Source: Solirubrobacterales bacterium
GTDB lineage: Bacteria; Actinomycetota; Thermoleophilia; Solirubrobacterales; Solirubrobacteraceae
Direction: 5' to 3'
Length of the DNA: 6,207 nt
NCBI GenBank assembly: GCA_025963955.1
Contig: JAOPZU010000369.1
Coordinates: 1 to 6,207 of the forward strand
The notes under the pieces were generated by a model. It was not told the origin of the DNA and searched no databases. It was given only the letters and a program-made list of their open reading frames with translations. The position numbers and the translations under genes were made by a program. Positions 1 through 5,026 of this stretch are shown here, in pieces (the stretch's first letter is position 1; each line of letters starts with the position of its first letter).

Positions 1-358
1 CGGCGTCCGGCTCGCGTGCGGCGTCCCGGTCGAGGCAGAGGACGACGTGCTCCCGGTCGCCCAGGGTCGCGGGCGTCCGCGCAGCGCGGAAGCGGTAGCG
101 CTGCGGCCCGGCGCCCTCGGCGCAGAACCAGGCGTCGCCGGTGAGCGCCTGCGCGGCTCCGTCGAGCACCGACGCGATGTCCAGCGGGGCCGTGGCGACG
201 CCCTCCGCCACCAGCTCCGGGAGCGTCCGCCCGCGGACGTCCGCCAGGGTCAGGCCCACCATGCCCGCGAAGGCCTCGTTCGCCTCCAGGATCTGCCCGT
301 CCCCGCTGCTGAGCAGCGCCAGCCCGGTGGGCGCGTGGTCGAAGATCGTCCCTCTCAT
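1..358 (-). CDS. PAS-domain protein, 3' part missing (runs off left edge)
   Basis: The first 119 residues of a minus-strand gene are visible; the rest lies outside the window. Residues about 5-110 read as a PAS fold: the N-terminus FDHAPTGLALLSSGDGQILE, then ANEAF, then LADVRGRTLPELV, which matches the usual 'apvgi.l.d.dg.il..N.a...l.G.s..el.G' pattern. A later strand pair (RYRFRAAR ... EHVVLCLD) fits the end of the PAS sheet. PAS domains bind small ligands or cofactors or mediate dimerisation; no ligand can be assigned here. The protein has no signal peptide or membrane segment at its start, so it is probably cytoplasmic. The start ATG (358-356) overlaps the stop of the upstream winged-helix gene as ATGA, and GGGAGG (369-364) lies 5 nt before it, so the start is well supported. 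The missing C-terminus could hold an output domain (kinase, GGDEF, HTH) or the protein could be a stand-alone PAS. Confidence 0.85.
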   Translation of the reverse strand, partial: MRGTIFDHAPTGLALLSSGDGQILEANEAFAGMVGLTLADVRGRTLPELVAEGVATAPLDIASVLDGAAQALTGDAWFCAEGAGPQRYRFRAARTPATLGDREHVVLCLDRDAAREPDA

Positions 359-621
359 CGCTGCCTCCCACGGTGCTCCAGGGCGACCCACCGGCCGGCG
401 ACGAAGCGCACGTGGCCCTGCCGCTCGAGCGTCTGCAGTCCGGTGGCGATGCGCGAGACCGGGAGGCCGGTAGCGGCCGCCATCTCGTTCAGGCGCAGGC
501 GCCGGGACCCCGTCCGCAGGACGCGCAGGACCTGCGCGTCGAACTCGTCGAGGTGGGGATGCGGGAGGCCGGCGCTCTTCATGTACCGGGGTACTCGGCA
601 CGAAGGCGGCGCGGTGTTCAT
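355..621 (-). CDS. Small winged helix-turn-helix DNA-binding protein
   Basis: This encodes 88 residues from the first ATG. Residues about 25-82 look like one winged-helix domain: helix 1 DEFDAQVLRVLRTG, a helix-turn-helix LRLNEMAAATGLPVSRIATG, a recognition-helix continuation LQTLERQGHV, and a short wing VRFVAGRWVALE. This resembles IclR/MarR-like and DprA C-terminal winged helices, in which a one-domain protein binds DNA, often as a dimer. There is no ligand-binding domain, and the following PAS gene, with which it shares a 4-nt ATGA overlap, may supply the sensing part in trans (inference). The start is uncertain. The ATG at 621 has no clear ribosome-binding site and lies inside the palindrome at 616-635, so it would have to be leaderless or weakly initiated. 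The in-frame ATG at 582 (Met14) keeps the whole domain and would leave the palindrome upstream. A specific regulon cannot be named. Confidence 0.8.
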   Translation of the reverse strand: MNTAPPSCRVPRYMKSAGLPHPHLDEFDAQVLRVLRTGSRRLRLNEMAAATGLPVSRIATGLQTLERQGHVRFVAGRWVALEHRGRQR

Positions 622-635
622 CCGATCGGATGAAC
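616..635. promoter_or_regulatory. Perfect 20-bp palindrome at the 5' end of the winged-helix gene
   Basis: GTTCATCCGATCGGATGAAC is identical to its own reverse complement over all 20 bases. The flanking bases (T615 and G636) do not extend it. It overlaps the first possible start codon of the winged-helix gene (621) and lies about 34 bp upstream of the alternative start (582). Perfect two-fold symmetry of this length suits a homodimeric DNA-binding protein, and the adjacent winged-helix protein is the obvious candidate for autoregulation. The symmetry is seen directly; the operator function is inferred. Confidence 0.5.
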
Positions 636-675
636 GCGGTTGATGAACCGCCGGTGCGAGCGCGCCCGGATGAAC
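616..675. repeat. Iterated heptamer array (GATGAAC), candidate operator
   Basis: Four copies of one heptamer occur in 60 bp: GTTCATC at 616-622 and GATGAAC at 629-635, 642-648 and 669-675. Centre-to-centre distances are 13, 13 and 27 bp. The first two copies form the perfect palindrome at 616-635, and the others are direct repeats of its right arm. Iterated half-sites upstream of a regulator gene commonly indicate cooperative binding and autoregulation. The array fills the space between the winged-helix gene and the chemoreceptor terminator. Confidence 0.45.
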
Positions 676-710
676 GACCGAGATCGCCGCGCGAGCGGCG
701 ATCCCGGTCG
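675..710 (-). terminator. Hairpin terminator downstream of the chemoreceptor gene
   Basis: GATCGCCGC (682-690) pairs perfectly with GCGGCGATC (695-703) around a GCGA loop. After one A/C mismatch the stem continues with CGACCG (675-680) against CGGTCG (705-710), giving 15 paired positions. It begins 14 bp past the chemoreceptor stop codon (724-726), the position expected of an intrinsic terminator. No T-tract follows on the minus strand, which is common for terminators in GC-rich actinobacteria. It would insulate the winged-helix/PAS unit from chemoreceptor transcription. Confidence 0.6.
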
Positions 711-723
711 GTCCCCGGCCGTG

Positions 724-2553
724 TCAGGCAGCGACCTTGAAGCGCTGCACGAGGGCCTCGAGCTGCCCCGCGGTGGTGGCGAGCTCGGCGGCGGAGGCGC
801 TGATCTCCTGGGCCGCGGCGCTGGTCTGCTGCGTGGACGCGGAGACCTGCTCCGTGGCCGCCGAGGACTCCTCGGCGATCGCGGCCACGTCCGTCATGTC
901 GTTCCGCATCGCGGCCGCGGAGGAGGACACCTGCTGGATGACGACGGCGATCTGCTCGACGCGCTCGGAGACGTCCGCGACGGACGTGCCGATGGCCTGG
1001 AAGGCCTCCTGCGCCCGGGCGACCGTGGTCGCACCGGCGTGGGTGCTCGCCGAACCGGCCTCGACCAGCTCGACCGCGCTCTTCGTCTCCTGCTGGATCT
1101 CCCCGACGAGCTCCGCGATCGAGCGCGCCGCCTGCTGGGACTCCTCCGCGAGCTTGCGGACCTCCTCGGCGACGACCGCGAAGCCGCGGCCCTGCTCGCC
1201 GGCGCGGGCGGCCTCGATGGCCGCGTTGAGCGCCAGCAGGTTCGTCTGCTCGGCGATGCCGCCGATCGTGTCGACGATCCCGCCGATCTGGTCGCTCTTC
1301 GCGCCCAGCTCCCGGATCGCCTTGGTGGCCTGCTCGGAGGCGTCGCGGACGGTCTCCATCGCGGCGGTGGCCTCACCGATGGCCTCGGAGCCGGCGACGG
1401 CGATCCCGCGGGCCTCGCCGGCGACGTGCGCCGCCTCGCTCGCGTTCTTCGCGGACCGCTCGCTGACCTCGCCGACCTGGTCGGCGGCCTGGCGGGCGGA
1501 CTCGATCGTCATGACCTGCTTCTCCGCGCCCGAGGCCACGTCGCCGACCGCGTGCGCGATCTCGGTGACGGCACGGCCGGTCTCGCCGGAGGTCGCCGCC
1601 ATCTGCTGGGACCCGGCGGAGACGGACGCGGCCGCCACGCTGACCTCGCCGATGAGCTCGCCGAGCTGCCCGCGGGAGGCGTTGTAGGACTCGATCGACG
1701 CGATCAGGCCGCTGCGCAGCAGGTTCGTGCTCTGCGCGACGTCGCCGATCTCGTCGTTGCTCCAGTGGTCGATGGGCGGCGTGATCGGGCTCACCTCGTA
1801 CGTCAGGTCCCCGTCGGCCAGGCTGCGCAGGCCGATGCCCAGCTGCGCGGCGCAGTGGCCGCTCAGCGAGCTGAGCCGGTCGGCGACCGCGCCGAGGTTC
1901 TTGCGGATCGAGCCCGAGAGCAGGACTGAGAGGCCCGTGCCGATCAGCAGCGCGAAGAGCAGCAGCACGAGGATCGTGGTGCGCGCGGAGTGGTAGCTGC
2001 TCCGGATCCCGGCGGCCGTGTCGCTGCCGAGCTTCACCTTCGACGCGAACAGCTCGTCGAAGTCCGCCTGGACCTTCTTGGCAGCCGGCACGACGTTCGC
2101 CTTGTTGAAGGCGTACTCCTGCTGGTCGGTGTGGGTCGGCCGCTGGCCGATCGCGAAGAGCGCCGCCCGCTGGGTCTTGTACGCGGTGTTGTCGGCCAGG
2201 AGGCGGTCGTAGGTCGCCTTGCCCGTGGCGGTGACGAGCGTCTTGCCGGCGAGGTCGAGGTTGCCCTTGATGAGCTGGGAGTTCGCGTCGATCTTCTTCA
2301 GCAGGTCCTGCTTGACGCTCTCGTCCGCCTCGAGGATGTAGTTGTTGGTGAGCGCGCGCTGCTCGTTGACCAGCGCCCGCGCCTCTCCGAGGTCCGCCAG
2401 CGGCTTGGTGACCTTGTCGTACGCCTTCTGGGACTCGCCGGCGACGGACGAGAGCTTCGAGATGGACAGGAACCCGACGAGGAGCACGAACAGCAGCAGC
2501 AGCGAGCTGAGTCCGAGCATCTTCGCCCGCACGGTGATACGGCGAGACGTCAT
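724..2553 (-). CDS. Methyl-accepting chemotaxis protein (membrane chemoreceptor)
   Basis: This is a complete 609-residue transducer. It has a short basic N-terminus, TM1 at about 12-32, a largely helical extracytoplasmic sensor region at about 33-190 (four-helix-bundle type), and TM2 at about 192-213. A HAMP region at about 214-285 (ADGDLT, then NDEIGDVA) leads into a long coiled-coil signalling domain to the C-terminus. The hairpin tip that contacts CheA and CheW is intact: [19 protein letters not shown] from residue 435, then [18 protein letters not shown]. The protein ends VQRFKVAA, without a CheR-tethering pentapeptide. Such proteins sense extracellular or membrane signals and control CheA autophosphorylation; the ligand is not predictable. 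The start at 2553 is chosen because the hydrophobic segment follows directly and GAAAGG (2566-2561) lies 7 nt upstream. The frame is open further upstream to 2976, but only antisense to the kinase gene. No che or flagellar genes are nearby, so this is an orphan receptor. It is transcribed divergently from the kinase operon. Confidence 0.95.
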   Translation of the reverse strand: MTSRRITVRAKMLGLSSLLLLFVLLVGFLSISKLSSVAGESQKAYDKVTKPLADLGEARALVNEQRALTNNYILEADESVKQDLLKKIDANSQLIKGNLDLAGKTLVTATGKATYDRLLADNTAYKTQRAALFAIGQRPTHTDQQEYAFNKANVVPAAKKVQADFDELFASKVKLGSDTAAGIRSSYHSARTTILVLLLFALLIGTGLSVLLSGSIRKNLGAVADRLSSLSGHCAAQLGIGLRSLADGDLTYEVSPITPPIDHWSNDEIGDVAQSTNLLRSGLIASIESYNASRGQLGELIGEVSVAAASVSAGSQQMAATSGETGRAVTEIAHAVGDVASGAEKQVMTIESARQAADQVGEVSERSAKNASEAAHVAGEARGIAVAGSEAIGEATAAMETVRDASEQATKAIRELGAKSDQIGGIVDTIGGIAEQTNLLALNAAIEAARAGEQGRGFAVVAEEVRKLAEESQQAARSIAELVGEIQQETKSAVELVEAGSASTHAGATTVARAQEAFQAIGTSVADVSERVEQIAVVIQQVSSSAAAMRNDMTDVAAIAEESSAATEQVSASTQQTSAAAQEISASAAELATTAGQLEALVQRFKVAA

Positions 2554-2560
2554 GGAGGCG

Positions 2561-2566
2561 CCTTTC
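2561..2566 (-). promoter_or_regulatory. Ribosome-binding site of the chemoreceptor gene
   Basis: GAAAGG on the minus strand lies 7 nt upstream of the ATG at 2553. It decides the start against the much longer upstream-open frame. It sits at the 3' side of a small possible hairpin GCCT-AACGAA-AGGC, so access could depend on mRNA structure (weak inference). Confidence 0.6.
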
Positions 2567-2581
2567 GTTAGGCGGTGGTAG

Positions 2582-2612
2582 GGCGCCCCGACGGCGCCTC
2601 TTGGTCCAGAGG
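2582..2612 (-). repeat. Two adjacent inverted repeats in the chemoreceptor 5' leader
   Basis: GGCGCC (2582-2587) and GGCGCC (2593-2598) can form a 6-bp stem around a 5-nt loop. CCTCT (2597-2601) and AGAGG (2608-2612) can form a 5-bp stem around a 6-nt loop. The two share bases 2597-2598, so the full stems cannot form at once. A third GGCGCC lies at 2557-2562, between the ribosome-binding site and the start codon. If transcription starts upstream of 2612, these would be in the mRNA leader, and alternative pairing could influence translation. In DNA this GC-rich, short palindromes also arise by chance. Confidence 0.3.
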
Positions 2613-2797
2613 TCGCCTCGTGGCCTGGCACACGCAGAGCGTGAGAAGTTGCGGGCCGTTCTGGGAGGTTTCCCGCCGCGCCGCCTCCGCGGGGTAGGAT
2701 CCCGCCGTCGGCACGGGCGCAGGAAGGCCGGGCCGGCGGGAGGAGCAGGGACGTCATCGTGCGGCCGGCGCACGGGGGCGGGCAGCGTCCAGCGTCT

Positions 2798-2804
2798 GGA
2801 GGAG
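2798..2804 (+). promoter_or_regulatory. Ribosome-binding site of the histidine kinase gene
   Basis: GGAGGAG is a strong Shine-Dalgarno match ending 10 nt before the ATG at 2815. It supports that start, which also gives a normal basic N-terminus followed directly by the first membrane segment. Confidence 0.7.
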
Positions 2805-2814
2805 TGCGGGTGAG

Positions 2815-4554
2815 ATGAGTCCCGTCGTGGGCAGGAGCAGCACCAACCGCCGCGGCACCACCACGCTGATCGGCGTGGCGACCGCCCTCGTGGTCGTCGG
2901 CCTGCTCGCGGTCTTCGCCTTCGAGCTCGCCGACACGCAGGCGAAGTCCAAGGACGACGTCCGCAGCCGCGTCCACGAGCGTGCGACCCTCGCCGCCGCG
3001 CTCATCGAGTCGCTGTTCGAGTCCTCGGCGCAGCAGGCGCCGCGCAACGCCCGGCGCTACGGCGGCAGGGCGGTGCCCGACCGCGTGGCCGAGCGGGACC
3101 GCCGCACGAGCGCGTACGTCGTCCTGCTCGACCCGTCGCTGCGCGTGCTCGCGCGCTCACAGGGGTTCACGAGCCAGGCCCGCCGCGGCCTCGCGGCCTC
3201 GGCCGCCACCGTCCGGATGGTGCGGGCGGGTCGCCCCTACGGGCTCGGTGACGTCGTGCCCTACGGCCGGACCGGAGTCATCAACTTCGCCGTCCCGGTG
3301 CGCACGCGGTACGGCACGCGGCTGCTCGTGACGGGCTTCCCGCCCTCCGCCCTGAGCCAGTTCATCGTGCGGGAGCTGCGCCGGATCCCGGGTGTCCGCG
3401 GCCGGCAGAGCTACCTCATCGACGGACGGCGCCGCGTCATCGCCTCCACCAACCCCGCCCGCCCGACGGGCTACGTCTTCCGCCGGCCGGCTCAGGTCCG
3501 GGCGCTGGCGCGGCCCTCCGGGGAGACGAACGGGCGCTACTACGACCAGGTGCCCCTGGCGGGCTCGACGTGGCGCCTGGTGCTGGCGGCGCCCGAGAAG
3601 GCGCTGTTCGCGAACGTCTCCGGCCTGCGCAAGTGGGTGCCTTGGGCGATCTTCGCCGCCTTCGCGGCGGTCACGGCGGCCGCGTTCGTCCTCGCCCGGC
3701 GGATGCTGCGCTCGGCGGCGGAGGCCCGGCGCGCCGGTGCGCTGCTGGCCGTGACCAACCGCGAGCTCGCGCGGCGCGCCGCGGAGCTCGCGCGGTCCAA
3801 CGACGAGCTCGACCAGTTCGCCTCGATCGCGTCGCACGACCTGCAGGAGCCGCTGCGCAAGGTCCGGACCTTCACCCAGCGCCTCACCGTCATGGAGGCC
3901 GAGCAGCTCTCGGAGAAGGGCCGCGACTACCTGGAGCGCACGAACGCGGCGGCCGAGCGCATGCAGCGCCTGATCGAGGACCTGCTCCGGTTCTCGCGCG
4001 TGGCGACGCAGGCGCGGCCGTTCGCCCCGGTCGACCTCGGCGGCCTGACGGCGGGTGTGCTCGAGGACCTGTCGGAGTCCGTGGCCCGCTACGACGCCGA
4101 TGTCCACGTCGGGCCGCTGCCGACCGTGAGCGGTGACGCGGTCCAGCTGCGGCAGCTCATGCAGAACCTCATCTCGAACGCGCTGAAGTTCCGCCGCGAG
4201 GGCGTCCCGCCCGTCGTCCGCGTGGACGCCCAGGTCGAGGACGACACGGTCGTCCTCACCGTCGAGGACAACGGCGTCGGCTTCGACCCCCAGTACGAGG
4301 AGCGCATCTTCCGCGTCTTCGAGCGCCTGCACGGGCGCAGCAGCCAGTACCCGGGCACGGGCATCGGCCTGGCGCTGTGCCGGAAGATCGCCGAGCGGCA
4401 CGGCGGCCGCATCCGCGGGGAGGGTCGTCCCGGCGAGGGCGCCCGCTTCGTGGTGACCCTCCCGCTCCACCAGGAGCACGAGACCATCGTCCTCGCCGAC
4501 CGCCCCCACGACGAGGACCGCACGCGCCTGCCGGAGGGCCCGGTGCATGCGTAG
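2815..4554 (+). CDS. Membrane sensor histidine kinase with double-Cache-like sensor domain
   Basis: This encodes 579 residues. TM1 is at about 16-36, an extracytoplasmic domain at about 37-272, and TM2 at about 275-294. The outer domain has two successive PAS-like parts: one around [16 protein letters not shown] and [13 protein letters not shown], the second around [15 protein letters not shown] and [15 protein letters not shown]. That layout fits a dCache sensor of small extracellular ligands. A helical linker (about 296-332) leads to the dimerisation helix with phospho-accepting His341 in [15 protein letters not shown], the phytochrome-kinase-like HisKA subtype. The ATPase domain is intact: N box [10 protein letters not shown] (451-460), G1 DNGVGF (485-490), F box IFRVFERLH, and G2 GTGIGLAL (514-521). 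There is no HAMP domain. The kinase should phosphorylate the receivers encoded directly downstream; its stop codon lies 8 nt inside the next gene. A tail of about 28 residues after the usual end (VVTLPL) resembles the start of the next protein (see findings). The ligand is unknown. Confidence 0.94.
   Translation: MSPVVGRSSTNRRGTTTLIGVATALVVVGLLAVFAFELADTQAKSKDDVRSRVHERATLAAALIESLFESSAQQAPRNARRYGGRAVPDRVAERDRRTSAYVVLLDPSLRVLARSQGFTSQARRGLAASAATVRMVRAGRPYGLGDVVPYGRTGVINFAVPVRTRYGTRLLVTGFPPSALSQFIVRELRRIPGVRGRQSYLIDGRRRVIASTNPARPTGYVFRRPAQVRALARPSGETNGRYYDQVPLAGSTWRLVLAAPEKALFANVSGLRKWVPWAIFAAFAAVTAAAFVLARRMLRSAAEARRAGALLAVTNRELARRAAELARSNDELDQFASIASHDLQEPLRKVRTFTQRLTVMEAEQLSEKGRDYLERTNAAAERMQRLIEDLLRFSRVATQARPFAPVDLGGLTAGVLEDLSESVARYDADVHVGPLPTVSGDAVQLRQLMQNLISNALKFRREGVPPVVRVDAQVEDDTVVLTVEDNGVGFDPQYEERIFRVFERLHGRSSQYPGTGIGLALCRKIAERHGGRIRGEGRPGEGARFVVTLPLHQEHETIVLADRPHDEDRTRLPEGPVHA
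4533..4538 (+). promoter_or_regulatory. Ribosome-binding site of the response regulator gene
   Basis: GGAGGG lies inside the 3' end of the kinase gene, 8 nt before the ATG at 4547. It supports this start and the 8-nt overlap of the two genes, and so translational coupling. Confidence 0.6.
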
Positions 4555-5026
4555 GCCCGGGGTCTCGACCGTCATCCTCCTCGCGGACGACGACGAGGAC
4601 GACCGCGAGCTCACGCGGGACGCGCTCGAGCAGTCGCGCCTGCGGGGCGCGCTCAACGACGTCGTGGACGGCCAGGACCTCATGGACTACCTGCGCCACG
4701 AGGGGCCGTGGGCGGGCCGCGCGGACCAGGCGCCGCGCCCCGGGATCATCCTGCTCGACCTCAACATGCCGCGCAAGGACGGGCGTGAGGCGCTGGCGGA
4801 GATCAAGGCCGACCCGGCGCTGCGCCAGATCCCCGTCGTCGTCCTCACGACCTCGAAGGACGAGCAGGACGTCTTCCGCTCCTACGACCTCGGGGTCAGC
4901 GGGTTCGTCACCAAGCCCGTGACGTTCGACGGGCTGGTCGACGTGCTGCGCACGTGGACGCGGTACTGGTTCGAGATGGTGGAGCTGCCGGGCGAACGGC
5001 CGCTCGGCCTGGACGGGCCGTCGTGA
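4547..5026 (+). CDS. Single-domain response regulator, Rcp1 type
   Basis: This is a 159-residue protein made of one receiver domain with no output domain. The acidic pocket is Asp14-Asp15 within ILLADDDEDDRELT. The phospho-acceptor is Asp71 in IILLDLNMPRKDG, the conserved Thr101 is in VVVLTTSKDEQD, and Lys123 is in FVTKPV. The long loop between the second helix and the Asp71 strand (HEGPWAGRADQAPRPG) and the overall pattern are typical of Rcp1-like partners of phytochrome-type kinases, which matches the DLQEPLR HisKA subtype upstream. It is probably phosphorylated by that kinase and acts through protein contacts, as a phosphate sink or as a relay. It overlaps the kinase gene by 8 nt and the phosphatase gene by 4 nt (GTGA). 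The residues after about 137 (TRYWFEMVELPGERPLG) are the usual short Rcp1-type tail. Confidence 0.93.
   Translation: MRRPGVSTVILLADDDEDDRELTRDALEQSRLRGALNDVVDGQDLMDYLRHEGPWAGRADQAPRPGIILLDLNMPRKDGREALAEIKADPALRQIPVVVLTTSKDEQDVFRSYDLGVSGFVTKPVTFDGLVDVLRTWTRYWFEMVELPGERPLGLDGPS

Larger units (their letters stand above)
2554..2814. promoter_or_regulatory. Divergent intergenic region between chemoreceptor and kinase operon
   Basis: These 261 bp separate two divergently transcribed genes, so they must contain both promoters. No convincing -35/-10 pair could be assigned. On the plus strand TAGGAT (2695-2700) is a possible -10 without a well-spaced -35. Ribosome-binding sites are clear at both ends: GAAAGG on the minus strand (2566-2561) and GGAGGAG on the plus strand (2798-2804). 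The chemoreceptor-proximal part contains several short inverted repeats, listed separately. None of the riboswitch families I could recall, including cyclic di-GMP-I, was recognisable here. Confidence 0.5.

Noticed and set aside
640..1929. Long plus-strand open frame opposite the chemoreceptor (429 codons)
   Set aside because: It is composed of Leu/Gly/Arg/Asp repeats, as expected of the antisense frame of a GC-rich coiled-coil gene. It shows no domain pattern.
2667..2700. Stress-sigma (SigB/SigF-like) promoter, GGTTT followed by GGGTAG
   Set aside because: The spacing of 20 bp exceeds the usual 12-17 bp, and the -10 is imperfect. It is tempting because of the PP2C operon downstream, but unsupported without start-site mapping.
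2601..2813. 70-codon plus-strand frame directly upstream of the kinase gene
   Set aside because: It starts with TTG without a ribosome-binding site and encodes an Arg/Gly-rich sequence without a fold pattern. It fits a non-coding promoter region.
2759..2818. Possible 19-codon leader peptide (GTG 2759 to TGA 2816-2818) whose stop overlaps the kinase ATG as ATGA
   Set aside because: The spacing to the nearest purine-rich site (2738-2745) is too long, the peptide has no attenuator-like codon run, and the kinase has its own strong ribosome-binding site. Worth reconsidering only if ribosome profiling shows translation.
2554..2976. N-terminal extension of the chemoreceptor, since its frame is open back to an ATG at 2976
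   Set aside because: The extra residues are Arg/Pro/Ala-rich, lie antisense to the kinase gene, and would place a long non-membrane stretch before TM1. The ATG at 2553 has a good ribosome-binding site.
3157..4683. Long minus-strand open frame opposite the kinase and response regulator genes (508 codons)
   Set aside because: Composition is typical of an antisense shadow, and the plus-strand frame has complete, correctly ordered kinase motifs.
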